A program made the translations under genes and the position numbers. A stretch of 64,000 nucleotides of DNA from Clostridium chauvoei (GTDB lineage: Bacteria > Bacillota > Clostridia > Clostridiales > Clostridiaceae), in NCBI RefSeq assembly GCF_002327185.1, contig NZ_CP018624.1, positions 2,800,660 through 2,864,659 of the forward strand. Reading direction: 5' to 3'. Every line of letters begins with the position of its first letter. Position 1 is the stretch's first letter. A model generated the notes under the pieces. It did not search any database, was not told where the DNA came from, and saw only the letters and a list, made by a program, of their open reading frames with translations. This document shows, one piece after another, positions 32,830 to 42,478 of this stretch.

Positions 32830-33327
32830 TTACTTTCCACAGCACTTTTTATATTTCTTGCCACTTCCGCAAGGACATTGATCATTTCTTCCTACTTTAT
32901 TATCATTTCTTACTACAACAGAATCTCTGTATTGCTTTTGGATTTCTCTTCTCTTTTCTTTTGAGAATATAGCATCCCATTGTGCTAAATTATAAAGATA
33001 TTCTGCTTTTGCATCTAACATATTAAAGTATAACTGTTCTAAATTTATGTCTAGTATAATTTCTTGAGTAGCAGTTACGTTTTCTAAATCATATGGTGTA
33101 TTTAAACTATCATTGATTCCATCAATAAATCCCATAACAAACTCTGATGTTGTTCCGTATTTCTTTGCTAACGCTTCAATTGTTGTCTTCTCTTGGTTAT
33201 TGTGGTTAGCTAATAAATCTTTGTATATAGCAGTTTCTATTTGTGTATATTCTGCCCAGAAAGCTTGCTCTCCTTTAGTCTTAACATATTCAACTACCAT
33301 ATCTGTCCATTGTTTATATAAACTCAT
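32830..33327 (-). CDS. SEC-C motif protein
   Basis: This 165-residue helical protein (about residues 1-140) ends in a SEC-C zinc motif, [20 protein letters not shown], the same metal-binding tail found at the end of SecA. The N-terminal part is helical and matches clostridial SEC-C proteins of unknown role. In SecA the motif contacts SecB and ribosomes, so a ribosome- or chaperone-linked function is conceivable but unproven. It is probably monocistronic. Confidence 0.85.
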   Translation of the reverse strand: MSLYKQWTDMVVEYVKTKGEQAFWAEYTQIETAIYKDLLANHNNQEKTTIEALAKKYGTTSEFVMGFIDGINDSLNTPYDLENVTATQEIILDINLEQLYFNMLDAKAEYLYNLAQWDAIFSKEKRREIQKQYRDSVVVRNDNKVGRNDQCPCGSGKKYKKCCGK

Positions 33328-33445
33328 AACTCTTTCTCCTTATCACTCATCTTAATTTGTTCTTAATTTATACTTGAATTATACTAACTAATTAAAGTTA
33401 TTTCAAGTAACCATTAGTACTAATTATTATTTTTTAATTTTATTA

Positions 33446-34237
33446 TTAGAACTCTATTATATTGCTTGGTTCATGTCTACTTGCCATAGATAATTTAATG
33501 TCTTCACCTTGGATTATGTTGTTCCCGTTTAAAACACTAAGAACCGTCTCAAATGCTAAATCTGGATGATTGTTTGTACCACTTAAATGTCCTAGAATTA
33601 TATTTTTTCCTGGTTTATGACTTAATAAATCTACTATAGCTCTTCCACAATCTTCATTAGATAAATGACCAACTTCACTTAATATTCTTCTCTTTAGTGA
33701 ATAGGGATATGGCCCAAATTTTAGCATACTTACATCATGATTACTCTCTAATAAGATAACATCCGAATCCTTTATGTTATCTTTTATCTCTTGAGTGTAT
33801 ATACCAAAATCAGTTGCTACACTTACATTTTTACCTTTTGAATGTATAGTATAGCCACATGGTGCTATGGCATCATGTGGTATATTAAATGATTTTATAT
33901 CTAAGTCTTTTATTTCAATAGTTGATCTTCTATCAATTATTTTTATATTATGTTCTTTTATTTTACCTATATTATTTTCCATAGCTGTCCAGGTGTTTGC
34001 ATTAGCATATATAGGAATATCATATTTTCTTGATACAACTCCAACACCCTTAATATGATCTGAATGTTCATGGGTTATAAAAATTCCATCTATAGCTTTA
34101 GGATCTTCACCTATTTTTTTTAATGCCTCATCGATCTTCTTACCTGGTAAACCAGCATCTATTAATATTCTAGCTTCCTCAGAAGCAATAAATATGCTAT
34201 TACCACTGCTGCCGCTATATAATGAGCAAAATTTCAT
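33446..34237 (-). CDS. walJ: Metallo-beta-lactamase-fold hydrolase, WalJ/YycJ-like
   Basis: This 263-residue MBL-fold enzyme has the binuclear metal motif THEHSDHIKG (HxHxDH, about residues 56-62), plus later ligands in ATDFGIY and LGHLSGTNNHP. The N-terminal MKFCSLYSGSSGNSIFI is typical of YycJ/WalJ, which in Bacillus sits with the WalRK system and is thought to act as a nuclease linked to DNA repair. Here no walRK genes are adjacent. The gene lies 24 bases after murA and is probably cotranscribed with it. Confidence 0.85.
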   Translation of the reverse strand: MKFCSLYSGSSGNSIFIASEEARILIDAGLPGKKIDEALKKIGEDPKAIDGIFITHEHSDHIKGVGVVSRKYDIPIYANANTWTAMENNIGKIKEHNIKIIDRRSTIEIKDLDIKSFNIPHDAIAPCGYTIHSKGKNVSVATDFGIYTQEIKDNIKDSDVILLESNHDVSMLKFGPYPYSLKRRILSEVGHLSNEDCGRAIVDLLSHKPGKNIILGHLSGTNNHPDLAFETVLSVLNGNNIIQGEDIKLSMASRHEPSNIIEF

Positions 34238-34261
34238 TTACTTATCCCCCACATATATTCT

Positions 34262-35521
34262 TTATTGAGCTTCTCTTGTTATATCTGCACCTAAATCTGT
34301 AAATTTGTATTCTATGTTAGGATATCCTCTATCTATATGTTCGATTTCTGTGATTTCAGTTTTTCCTTGTGCTATTAATCCAGCTATAACCATAGCTGCA
34401 CCTGCTCTTAAGTCAGTTGCTCTAACACTTGCTCCATTTAATTTATCAACACCATTTATTATAGCTGTTCTTCCGTCAACTGCTATATTTGCACCCATCT
34501 TGTTTAATTCTTCAGTATGTTTATGTCTATTTTCCCATATACTTTCTACTATTAAACTCTTTCCTGGCACAATACTTAATAATGCTGACATAGGTTGTTG
34601 TACGTCTGTTGGGAATCCTGGGTATGGTGTTGTCTTAACGTTGATACCTTTTAATGGACCTTCAACACGCACTCTAATGCTATCATCGCCTTCTTCTACT
34701 ATAGCACCCATTTCTGTAAGCTTAGCTGTTATAGACTCTAAATGCTTTGGTATAACATTTTTAATAGTAACATCACCCTTTGTAGCAACTGCTGCTATCA
34801 TAAATGTACCAGCTTCAATTTGGTCTGGTATAACACTATAATTACATCCTACTAATTTTTCAACGCCTTTTATTCTAATAACGTCTGTTCCTGCACCCTT
34901 AATATCAGCACCCATTGAATTTAAGAAGTTAGCTACATCAACTACGTGAGGTTCTTTAGCTACATTTTCTAATATAGTCGTTCCTTCTGCTAAGGTTGCT
35001 GCTATCATAACATTTATTGTTGCTCCAACAGAAACTACATCAAAGAAAATACTAGTACCTTGTAATTTTTCTGCTTCTATTGTTACTGCACCGTTTTCAA
35101 TTATTACTTCTGCACCTAAAGCTTCAAATCCTTTTATATGTTGATCTATTGGTCTAACACCTATAGGGCATCCTCCTGGTAATTCAACTCTTGCCTTACC
35201 AAATCTTGATAATAAAGCTCCTATAAAATAATAAGATGCTCTCATTCTTCTTACATCTTCTGTGCATGCATTTACACTGTGTACGTCCGTAGCATCTATC
35301 TCTAATGTATTGTTATCTATTTTATTTACGCCACATCCTAGGCTTTTAAGAATTCTTTCTAAACAATGTACATCTTCTATATCTGGTACATTATCGATAA
35401 TACATTTCCCCTCGCTTGCCATTATAGCTGCGGGCAATATCGCAACCGCTGCATTTTTAGCTCCGTTAATCTCGACTGAACCCTTTAAAGCCCTGCCTCC
35501 GTGTATAACTAACTTTTCCAT
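34262..35521 (-). CDS. murA: UDP-N-acetylglucosamine 1-carboxyvinyltransferase
   Basis: The 419-residue enoylpyruvate transferase makes the first committed step of peptidoglycan synthesis. The catalytic Cys lies in [14 protein letters not shown] (near residue 117), so it should be fosfomycin-sensitive, and the substrate lysine/Asn pair is in [15 protein letters not shown] choose ATG 35521 (MEKLVIHGG) because AAGGGTG lies 6-7 bases upstream and family members begin there, rather than the in-frame codons further 5'. Confidence 0.95.
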   Translation of the reverse strand: MEKLVIHGGRALKGSVEINGAKNAAVAILPAAIMASEGKCIIDNVPDIEDVHCLERILKSLGCGVNKIDNNTLEIDATDVHSVNACTEDVRRMRASYYFIGALLSRFGKARVELPGGCPIGVRPIDQHIKGFEALGAEVIIENGAVTIEAEKLQGTSIFFDVVSVGATINVMIAATLAEGTTILENVAKEPHVVDVANFLNSMGADIKGAGTDVIRIKGVEKLVGCNYSVIPDQIEAGTFMIAAVATKGDVTIKNVIPKHLESITAKLTEMGAIVEEGDDSIRVRVEGPLKGINVKTTPYPGFPTDVQQPMSALLSIVPGKSLIVESIWENRHKHTEELNKMGANIAVDGRTAIINGVDKLNGASVRATDLRAGAAMVIAGLIAQGKTEITEIEHIDRGYPNIEYKFTDLGADITREAQ

Positions 35522-35880
35522 CCATTTCACCCTTATCATCATTTATATATATATTAATCTTGCCTATTATTCTGTCTATTATCCATATTTATGTTTAAAA
35601 GGTAATTTTAACTCTTTTTAAGTTTGAAAACTACCTTCCCCATTATAACATAAATTTTCATTAATTAAATAGAGTTTTTTATGGTAAATGTGCTTTTTAC
35701 TCGTGTTCATTAATTTTATTATAGTTTTACGCCCAATATCCACTTTTTGTAAAAATTATTTCCTTATGTAAAAGTTTTAACTATTCTTACTTTTTAAATT
35801 TGATACTGTATGTTATAATCAATAATAAAGCTTGAATACTTGATTATAAGCAAGCTAACTTAACTTGAGAGGTTATTTTT
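35522..35880. other. Divergent intergenic region between murA and the 2H-like gene
   Basis: About 360 AT-rich bases carry promoters for both sides. For the right-hand gene I see an extended -10 (TGTTATAAT, about 35811-35819) without a clear -35, and a GAGAGG ribosome-binding site. No RNA structure was recognised. Confidence 0.4.
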
Positions 35881-36417
35881 ATGAAATATTATTTAGTAGC
35901 ATTATTTGATGAAGAATCTTATAAAAACTTGAATCCTATTCAAAGAAATCTTTCTAAAAAATTTAGAGCTAATAGGAATTCACCTACTCCCTATATACCT
36001 CTAGAAGTAATAGACAATCCAAACATAGATAAACTTGATTTAGTTGTAGATAAAATAATAAAACCTTATAAAAACTTTAAGGTTCAAATGTGCAATCAAG
36101 TTTCAATTTCTGAAAATAGTAAGACTGTTAATTTAAAGATAGAAGATAGAGGTTATATTAAAAGACTAAATAGATTAATGAGTGATACTTTAAAGATGCA
36201 CGGCTTCAATCTAAAAAGTTATAACAACGAAATACCACTTCATATATCTATTGCTAATTTAAATTTTGTTCCTAAGGATATGAAAAAAACAGAAAGTGAA
36301 ATAAATTTAAAATCTTCTTTAGAAACATTAAAAGTAAATAGAATTGAGCTTTGGAAAATTTCAAATAACAAAAGAGAAACATTAATTAAAAGTTATCCTT
36401 TAAAAACAAACTCATAG
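35881..36417 (+). CDS. 2H-phosphoesterase-like protein lacking the first catalytic His
   Basis: The 178-residue protein has the size and layout of the LigT/2'-5' RNA ligase-like fold. The second HxS motif is present as PLHISIANLNF (about residues 120-130). The first HxT/S position reads PTPYIPLEVI (about residues 36-45) with Tyr and no His, so normal phosphodiesterase chemistry is unlikely. Clostridial relatives are annotated only as hypothetical. It is monocistronic, followed by a terminator. Confidence 0.5.
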   Translation: MKYYLVALFDEESYKNLNPIQRNLSKKFRANRNSPTPYIPLEVIDNPNIDKLDLVVDKIIKPYKNFKVQMCNQVSISENSKTVNLKIEDRGYIKRLNRLMSDTLKMHGFNLKSYNNEIPLHISIANLNFVPKDMKKTESEINLKSSLETLKVNRIELWKISNNKRETLIKSYPLKTNS

Positions 36418-36427
36418 CTTTTATAAA

Positions 36428-36466
36428 ACTGCTTAATACTAACATTGTATTAAGCAGTTTCTATTT
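36428..36466 (+). terminator. Terminator of the 2H-like gene
   Basis: A 14-base stem, AAACTGCTTAATAC and complement, with a seven-base loop and a short T tract. Confidence 0.85.
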
Positions 36467-36566
36467 ACAAAAAATTAATTTTTTCTGTAGTCGTTTACCG
36501 TACTTTTCAATATTCAAAACTTTTTGTAAAATAGAATTATTAAGTCCTAGGAACAGGGGGATATTT

Positions 36567-37022
36567 ATGGATGCTCAATCACTTTTTAACGCTCAATTAG
36601 AAAAAAGTAAAACAATTAGTATTAACGAAAACTTAAATCAATATAAATTATCAGCTAGAAAGAATTTAGACTTACATATTAAACTTGGATGTCTTGCTGA
36701 TGAAACTAGATGCTACAAATATTGTTTAAATCATGACTTACCTATTAATAAAGATATAGTATTTGAAAAATATTTAGATTGCCTTGGACAAATTTTATCA
36801 ATAGGATTAGATAGAAATTATTCTGATATCCAAAATATAAGAGTTAAGCCTAATGATTATTGTTTAAGTGATCAATTTTTAAATTTATATATTGATATAA
36901 ATGATTTAATAATTTCACCATCTAAAGATCATTTCTTAACACTTCTTGAAGACTTTATAAGTCTTGGAATTACATTAGGTTATTCAGCAAATAGAATTAA
37001 AGATACTTTTATTAATATATAA
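36567..37022 (+). CDS. dUTPase_2/MazG-superfamily-like protein with altered metal site
   Basis: The 151-residue all-alpha protein resembles dimeric dUTPases (dUTPase_2). NLDLHIKLGCLADETRCYKY aligns with the family's ELGELANE(W/T)R(G/S)FK helix, and FEKYLDCLGQILSIGLD with its EEYVDGLHFLLSIG helix. The second acidic pair (E, D) is kept, but the first ExxE pair reads KLGC, so two metal-binding Glu are lost and pyrophosphatase activity is doubtful. It may be a structural or regulatory homologue. It has its own RBS (AGGGGG) and terminator. Confidence 0.6.
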   Translation: MDAQSLFNAQLEKSKTISINENLNQYKLSARKNLDLHIKLGCLADETRCYKYCLNHDLPINKDIVFEKYLDCLGQILSIGLDRNYSDIQNIRVKPNDYCLSDQFLNLYIDINDLIISPSKDHFLTLLEDFISLGITLGYSANRIKDTFINI

Positions 37023-37026
37023 ATAA

Positions 37027-37058
37027 GAAAAAACCTTCTAAAATTAGAGGGTTTTTTT
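37027..37058 (+). terminator. Terminator of the dUTPase-like gene
   Basis: AAAACCTTCT/AGAGGGTTTT with G-U pairing and a T7 run. Confidence 0.8.
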
Positions 37059-37102
37059 CATATTTATATATTAAAGTGGAATACTATCTTTGAGGTGATA
37101 TA

Positions 37103-37534
37103 ATGTTTGCAATAATTGCTGCTATAATCTCAGGTATTTCCATGAGCTTACAAGGAGTTTTTAATACTCGTTTAGAAGAAAAAATAGGAACCTGGGAAAC
37201 TAATGCTTTCGTTCAAGCTACTGGTTTAGTTCTAACTTTAATAATTTTAATGTTTTTTGGAAAAGGTAGCTTTAAATCTATTAAAGATGTGAACAAACTC
37301 TACCTATTAGGTGGAATATTAGGCGTTATTATTATTTTTACTGTAATGAAAAGTATAGGTGCTATGGGTGCTACTTGTGGAATAGGTATTATTTTAGTAG
37401 CTCAATTAGCTTCTGCTGGTATAATAGACGCCTTTGGACTATTCGGTACTGATAAGGTTCCATTTGGTATGAAGGAATTTATAGGCATAGGCATAATGAT
37501 TATAGGCATAGTAATATTTAAATGGAAATTATAA
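37103..37534 (+). CDS. DMT superfamily small membrane protein (DUF606/YdcZ)
   Basis: This 143-residue protein has five hydrophobic segments matching the DUF606 (DMT_YdcZ) family. It begins MFAIIAAIISGISMSLQGVF with NTRLEEKIGTWETNAFVQ, the family hallmark, and ends with VIFKWKL. Members are half-size drug/metabolite transporters that may dimerise. The substrate is unknown. The gene follows a terminator and has GAGGTG upstream. The next gene is 65 bases away. Confidence 0.85.
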   Translation: MFAIIAAIISGISMSLQGVFNTRLEEKIGTWETNAFVQATGLVLTLIILMFFGKGSFKSIKDVNKLYLLGGILGVIIIFTVMKSIGAMGATCGIGIILVAQLASAGIIDAFGLFGTDKVPFGMKEFIGIGIMIIGIVIFKWKL

Positions 37535-37599
37535 CTTATCATTAACAAAATCTCTCCTATTAATATACTATATAATGTAATTAATTTTAGGAGTATTAT

Positions 37600-38796
37600 A
37601 TGTTTTCTTTAAATAAGAAGCTAGATATTAACCTAAAAAACTGTATGGCCTCTAAAGTCCACAAAGATCATAGGGTTATTATTAAATGTAGTAGATTCCA
37701 AGATTCAATAGTGAAAAAAATATCCTCCTATAGAGGAGAAGTACTTAGATGTATTAAACATTGTGATATAATATCAGCTCGATTGAACAATAAAGCTATA
37801 GAAAGGCTTTTAGAGTATCCTGAAGTTGAATATATCTGTTTTGATGAATATTTATTTTTATGTGGAATGAGTGTCCCAACAGCTAATAAAACTAGATTAT
37901 CTAGCAAAAGTAACATAACAGGTAAAGGTATAGGAATCGGGGTTGTTGATAGCGGTGTTTATCCTCACCCTGATTTGATTACACCTTACAATAGAATATC
38001 TACATTTGTCGATTTGATATCTGAACTTAAATATCCGTATGATGATAATGGACATGGAACTTGTACTTGCGGTATACTAGCTGGAAGTGGTGAAAAGTCT
38101 AATAATATGTATAGAGGTGTTGCTCCAGAAGCTAACCTTTACTGCTATAAAGCCTTTGATAAGATGGGTAAAGGCTTTGCCTCTGATGTATTGTATGCCA
38201 TAGAGTGCTTAATTGAAGAAAGTGAAAAACATAATATAAAAATTCTTTGTTTACCATTTGAACTTTTATACTACAATGCTTTTTTACAATCTTGCTTTGA
38301 TAAAATATTTAAGTTAGCTACTAGCAAAAATATAACTCCAATTGTTCCAAGTGGTAGCAACAAAAATATTGAAGGCTCAATAACAGGAATTGCACTCTCA
38401 AAGGATTGTATAACAGTTGCAGGTGTTGATACTACAGGAGTAATTAAACCTTATAATTATTCCTCTGCTGGGAATCTAAGAAGAGGCTCTAAACCTGATG
38501 TAGCTGCTGCTTGTGTAGATATTGTATCTTTAAATTGTAATGTAAATTATATATCTGAAAAGAATGGAATTAAATTATATCCTAAAAAGTTAGATGCGTC
38601 TTATAGAAGTTATACTGGCACTTCATTAGCTACTGCTTATATATCTGGAATATGTGCTTTGCTTTATCAAAATGATCCTGGTTTAACCTTTAAAGATACG
38701 CTTTCATTACTAAAAGTATCTTGCGATCCATTTGATATGCCTAAAAATTATCAAGGTGAAGGAAAAGTAAATATTAATAAGCTTATAAAAAAATAA
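37600..38796 (+). CDS. Subtilisin-like serine peptidase (S8), intracellular type
   Basis: The 398-residue S8 peptidase has a complete catalytic triad, with Asp in GIGVVDSGVYPHPDL (about residue 116), His in DDNGHGTCTCGI (about 150) and Ser in YTGTSLATAYISG (about 341). The first 100 residues look like an inhibitory prosegment (VKKISSYRGEVLRCIKHCDI). There is no signal peptide, so it should act in the cytoplasm or forespore, like ISP or sporulation/germination subtilases. No csp-type partners lie beside it. It ends just before a terminator shared with the convergent M23 gene. Confidence 0.87.
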   Translation: MFSLNKKLDINLKNCMASKVHKDHRVIIKCSRFQDSIVKKISSYRGEVLRCIKHCDIISARLNNKAIERLLEYPEVEYICFDEYLFLCGMSVPTANKTRLSSKSNITGKGIGIGVVDSGVYPHPDLITPYNRISTFVDLISELKYPYDDNGHGTCTCGILAGSGEKSNNMYRGVAPEANLYCYKAFDKMGKGFASDVLYAIECLIEESEKHNIKILCLPFELLYYNAFLQSCFDKIFKLATSKNITPIVPSGSNKNIEGSITGIALSKDCITVAGVDTTGVIKPYNYSSAGNLRRGSKPDVAAACVDIVSLNCNVNYISEKNGIKLYPKKLDASYRSYTGTSLATAYISGICALLYQNDPGLTFKDTLSLLKVSCDPFDMPKNYQGEGKVNINKLIKK

Positions 38797-38824
38797 GGTG
38801 CCTTTATTAAGACGCCTTATTTTT
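38792..38824 (+). terminator. Bidirectional terminator between S8 and M23 peptidase genes
   Basis: AATAAGGTG/CGCCTTATT stem followed by six T, with A-rich sequence on the other side. Confidence 0.75.
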
Positions 38825-38828
38825 TGCT

Positions 38829-40025
38829 TTAAAGAATATATCCATATGGATTAACAGGTTCTCCATTTACTCTTAACTCAAAATGTAAATGTGGTCCTGT
38901 ACTAAAACCAGTACTACCTATAGCCCCTATTAAATCACCTGCTTTTACTTTATCACCAGGCTTAACATATATTTTACTTAAATGAGCATAATACGTAGTC
39001 ATTCCACCTTCATGCTCTACCTTTATTAAGTTACCATATCCTCCATTATTATATTCTGCATATATAATAGTCCCCTCTATAGAAGCTTTTACTTCATCTC
39101 CCATATTTCCTGCTATATCAATTCCCTTATGAAAAGAATTCCAACGCTCTCCATACCCTGAAGTTATAACATCACTGCCTGTAGGTTTATTTAAGAAAGC
39201 TACCCCCTCATAATATGGGTTTTTACTCCCTTTATAAATAATTGTATTAATAGGTTCTTTTACTATGTCTTCTTTTAAAACCTTACTTTCTTCTTCTCCT
39301 ACATTTTTATATGTAATTTCTTTCAAGACATTTTTAATGCCATCTTGCCCCTCTTCGATTCTACTTTCTCCAATATATAAATTTTCATCTGAAGCTGTAA
39401 TAGTTTGTGGTTTTATACTTTCTTGTACAGTTTCTTTAGTTTTTATATTAATTGCAACTAAATTTTCGCCTTCTTTAGAAATGTTATATATTTCTTCCGC
39501 TAACTCCTCTTCTGTATCTAAAGATGATAAATCAGTAACTTCTTCTTGTAAATTTATATTACAGGATATATCTGCTGATACAATATCTCCTTTATCTATA
39601 TTTAAATTATCTATTTGTTTATCTGCAGCTAATTTTAATATATTATTTACCATATCATTAGAAGCTATATACCCTATTTTTTCTCCATCTAAGTTTAATC
39701 GATAAGCTGATGTCTTTCCTGTTAAAGCTCCTAACATATTTTTCTTAATTTCATTTTTATTACTTAATACTACCTCTTCATTTACTTTATTATATTTAAT
39801 AGGTTCATTGTTGTTATTTACTATATTTGAATCTATATTTACCTCTTGTAATAATTCATTATAAACCTGCTTAGTTTCCTCTTTGCTATTTACATATCCA
39901 ATAACACTATCATTAAGATATGCTTCTAAAATATAATTATCGTTTGCTAATAACATTATAACTATTGGGATAATTAATAATATTATTTTTATCGTGACAC
40001 CTACTGTGTCTTTTTTTGTATACAT
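38829..40025 (-). CDS. M23 (LytM-type) peptidase with G5-like domain, membrane anchored
   Basis: The 398-residue protein has an N-terminal membrane helix (VTIKIILLIIPIVIMLLA), a long extracytoplasmic region, a G5-like segment (about 215-270, ENLYIGESRIEEGQDGIKNV) and a C-terminal M23 endopeptidase domain with metal ligands in SFHKGIDIAG, HxH in TGPHLHFELR and the YAHLSKIYV strand. It cleaves peptidoglycan cross-bridges or, if inactive, regulates other hydrolases. I start at ATG 40025 behind GGAAGGAG. An in-frame extension of 25 codons lacks a ribosome-binding site. Confidence 0.9.
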   Translation of the reverse strand: MYTKKDTVGVTIKIILLIIPIVIMLLANDNYILEAYLNDSVIGYVNSKEETKQVYNELLQEVNIDSNIVNNNNEPIKYNKVNEEVVLSNKNEIKKNMLGALTGKTSAYRLNLDGEKIGYIASNDMVNNILKLAADKQIDNLNIDKGDIVSADISCNINLQEEVTDLSSLDTEEELAEEIYNISKEGENLVAINIKTKETVQESIKPQTITASDENLYIGESRIEEGQDGIKNVLKEITYKNVGEEESKVLKEDIVKEPINTIIYKGSKNPYYEGVAFLNKPTGSDVITSGYGERWNSFHKGIDIAGNMGDEVKASIEGTIIYAEYNNGGYGNLIKVEHEGGMTTYYAHLSKIYVKPGDKVKAGDLIGAIGSTGFSTGPHLHFELRVNGEPVNPYGYIL

Positions 40026-40120
40026 AATTTCTCCTTCCTTTTTATTGCTATTATTGAAAACACATTTAATAATGTTCCCTATAAATTTAATATTATTCAT
40101 TTTACCTGTTAATTGTTTTA

Positions 40121-40149
40121 TTGAGTGATATACCTCACTTTGATATAAT
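40121..40149 (+). promoter_or_regulatory. Promoter of the dnaD-dnaC operon
   Basis: TTGAGT (40121-40126), a 17-base spacer and TATAAT (40144-40149). The spacer contains the dyad AGTGA/TCACT, a possible repressor site. Confidence 0.6.
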
Positions 40150-40192
40150 TAACTTAATGTAAATAAATATAAAGAAAGGTAGAGGAGAAATT

Positions 40193-41188
40193 ATGAGTAC
40201 ATTTATGCTTAAATCTAAGCCCTTAAAATTTACTCCTATTAGTAATGTATTTATTGAAAAGTATATGCCAAAAGCTAGAGGAGAGTTTATTAAAGTCTAC
40301 TTGTTAATGCTTAAGCATAATATGAGTGGCGAAATAGGAATAAGTTCTTCAATTTTAGCTTCATCATTAAATCTTTTAGAATCTGACATTATAAATGCAT
40401 TAAATTATTGGAATGATGAAGGTGTCATTAAGTTAATCCCCATTGATAAAATGGGTAATTTTGAAATAGATTTTATAGATTTATCTCTTGAACCTATAAA
40501 TAACTCTAAAGAAATTAACCTTTTAGATGAATTATCTGATGAAACTAATAATGGAATGTTAAAGGATATCGAAAGATTAATTGGAAGACCTTTATCCCCT
40601 ACAGAATTCACTACATATATAAGTTGGAAAAAAGATTATAATTTTTCATCTGAGTTAATACTCTTAATTATAGAATATTGTGTTTCTAGAGGTAAAAGTA
40701 ATGCTAGGTATATAGAAAAAGTTGCTATTGCATGGCATGAAATGAATATTAAAACTGTAGAAGATGCTCAAAATTATATAAGAAAAACAGAAGATAAATG
40801 GGGTACATATAGAGAGATTCTTAAATTCCTTGGAATTAAAAATGCAGATATAATGAAACCTCAAGAAGATATGTTAGAAAAATGGACTACAACTTATAAC
40901 TTCTCATTAGATGTAATAAAAAAGGCTTGTGACATATGCTCTCAAAGATTGAATAGAGCTGACTTTAAATATATCGATGGAATTCTATCAAGCTGGAATA
41001 GAGATAACTTAAAAACTATTCAAGATATAGAAGCCAAAGAAGCTAAATTTAAAAGTTCATCTGCTAAAAAATCTTTCGATAATACACCTAATACTAAATC
41101 TAATTTAAAATTTAATAACTTCAAACCAAGAGATTATGACTACGATTCTCTTGAAAAGAAACTATTAGGATGGGATAACGATGATTAA
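40193..41188 (+). CDS. dnaD: DnaD-domain primosome protein
   Basis: The 331-residue protein has an N-terminal winged-helix part (about 1-110, MSGEIGISSSILASSLNLLE) and two consecutive DnaD/DnaB_2 domains (about 120-190, LIGRPLSPTEFTTYISW; about 205-280, KFLGIKNADIMKPQED and LDVIKKACDICSQRL). In Firmicutes such proteins remodel the origin and help load the replicative helicase. It overlaps the next gene, a DnaC/DnaI-like loader, by eight bases, so the pair is translationally coupled. dnaB itself is 9 kb to the right. Confidence 0.87.
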   Translation: MSTFMLKSKPLKFTPISNVFIEKYMPKARGEFIKVYLLMLKHNMSGEIGISSSILASSLNLLESDIINALNYWNDEGVIKLIPIDKMGNFEIDFIDLSLEPINNSKEINLLDELSDETNNGMLKDIERLIGRPLSPTEFTTYISWKKDYNFSSELILLIIEYCVSRGKSNARYIEKVAIAWHEMNIKTVEDAQNYIRKTEDKWGTYREILKFLGIKNADIMKPQEDMLEKWTTTYNFSLDVIKKACDICSQRLNRADFKYIDGILSSWNRDNLKTIQDIEAKEAKFKSSSAKKSFDNTPNTKSNLKFNNFKPRDYDYDSLEKKLLGWDNDD

Positions 41189-42155
41189 AGGATACCAAAA
41201 AGAATTAGCTAATATATATGAACAAATTAAAATTAAAGAACAAAATAATTTAAATGCACGAAGAAAAGAAATTTCTGATAAGCATCCTGAAATTATGGAA
41301 TTAGAAAAATCAATTCAAAAGCAAAGCTTGAATTTATCTTTGTCCATACTTAAAGGACTTACTGAAGAAGAACTAAATAAAATTAAAGATACAATAACCG
41401 ACTTAAGATTTAAAAAATACGAGCTATTAGTTTCAAAAGGTTATGATCCTGAATATTTATCTCTTCATTATCAATGTCATAAATGCAAGGATGAAGGATA
41501 TATTGGAATAAAAAAATGCTCATGTTACAAAAATAAGTTAATTAAATTATATTATAAGGATTCTGATTTAGAAGATGCTGTTAAAACTCATAACTTTAAT
41601 AAATTTGATATAAGTTTATATTCCAACCATAAAATTGGAGAAGATAAATTTTCTCCAAGAAGAAATATAGAAAATATTTTAGAGTTTATTCAAGGTGATT
41701 ATGTTCCTAATTTTTCAAAGCACAATAATAACTTATTGTTTTATGGCAATTCAGGTACTGGTAAAACATACTTATCTTGGTGCATTGCAAAAGAATTACT
41801 TGATGAAGGATTTTTAGTTGTTTATAAAACTTCTGATGAACTTATTAAATGTCTTAGAGATATTAGATTTAATAACAACTATGAATTAGAAGAATTACTG
41901 CTTAATTGTGATTTATTAATTATTGATGATTTAGGAGCAGAACAAATTACAGAGTTCTCTGCTACAGAGTTATTCACTTTAATTAATAGAAAATTACTTA
42001 AAAATAAAAAAATGCTTATATCTACTAATTTAAGTCTTCCTATGATAACTAAAATCTATAGTGAAAGAATTTATTCTAGACTTGTCGGTAACTTTAAGCT
42101 TTACAAATTTTATGCAGAAGACATTAGAATACAATTAAATTTAAAAAGACGATGA
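41181..42155 (+). CDS. dnaC: Helicase loader, DnaC/DnaI-like AAA+ ATPase
   Basis: The 324-residue AAA+ protein has an N-terminal helical region with a zinc-type Cys cluster (CHKCKDEGYIGIKKCSC, about 98-115), Walker A GNSGTGKT (about 189-196), Walker B LLIIDDLGAE (about 249-258) and a sensor region ISTNLSLPMI. It opens the DnaB ring for loading onto DNA. It is coupled by overlap to the DnaD gene. The stop codon lies inside the terminator stem. Confidence 0.9.
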   Translation: MIKGYQKELANIYEQIKIKEQNNLNARRKEISDKHPEIMELEKSIQKQSLNLSLSILKGLTEEELNKIKDTITDLRFKKYELLVSKGYDPEYLSLHYQCHKCKDEGYIGIKKCSCYKNKLIKLYYKDSDLEDAVKTHNFNKFDISLYSNHKIGEDKFSPRRNIENILEFIQGDYVPNFSKHNNNLLFYGNSGTGKTYLSWCIAKELLDEGFLVVYKTSDELIKCLRDIRFNNNYELEELLLNCDLLIIDDLGAEQITEFSATELFTLINRKLLKNKKMLISTNLSLPMITKIYSERIYSRLVGNFKLYKFYAEDIRIQLNLKRR

Positions 42156-42179
42156 TTATTTCATCGTCTTAGTTTTTTA
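42146..42179 (+). terminator. Terminator of the dnaD-dnaC operon
   Basis: AAGACGATGA/TCATCGTCTT stem, loop of five bases, T6 tract. The dnaC stop codon is part of the stem. Confidence 0.85.
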
Positions 42180-42194
42180 TATTTAATTTCAAAC

Positions 42195-42229
42195 AATAAA
42201 AAAAGCTTTGGAAAAATCCAAAGCTTTTG
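42195..42229 (-). terminator. Terminator of the tRNA array
   Basis: AAAGCTTTGGA/TCCAAAGCTTT with a four-base loop and a T7 tract on the minus strand, immediately after the last tRNA. Confidence 0.88.
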
Positions 42230-42304
42230 TGGAGCTGGCAATAGGAATCGAACCTACAACCTGCTGATTACAAGTCAGCTGCTCTACCGTTGAGCCATGC
42301 CAGC
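42230..42304 (-). tRNA. tRNA-Thr (anticodon TGT)
   Basis: The gene forms a complete cloverleaf with encoded CCA. Acceptor stem is GCTGGCA/TGCCAGC, and the anticodon loop CTTGTAA is closed by GCTGA/TCAGC. It is identical to the copy at 42855-42929 and last in the array. Confidence 0.96.
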
Positions 42305-42309
42305 AAAAT

Positions 42310-42386
42310 TGGCGACTTAGAAGGGACTCGAACCCTCGACCCCTGGCGTGACAGGCCAGTACTCTAACCAACTGAGCTACTAAGCC
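42310..42386 (-). tRNA. tRNA-Asp (anticodon GTC)
   Basis: Cloverleaf with encoded CCA. The anticodon loop CTGTCAC lies between CTGGC and GCCAG. Third Asp copy in transcription order. Confidence 0.96.
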
Positions 42387-42394
42387 ATTTAATT

Positions 42395-42470
42395 TGGTGG
42401 GCACAACAGGGATCGAACCTGTGACCCTCTGCTTGTAAGGCAGATGCTCTCCCAGCTGAGCTATGCGCCC
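42395..42470 (-). tRNA. tRNA-Val (anticodon TAC)
   Basis: Cloverleaf with encoded CCA. The anticodon loop CTTACAA lies between TCTGC and GCAGA. Third Val copy. Confidence 0.96.
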
Positions 42471-42478
42471 AAAATAAA

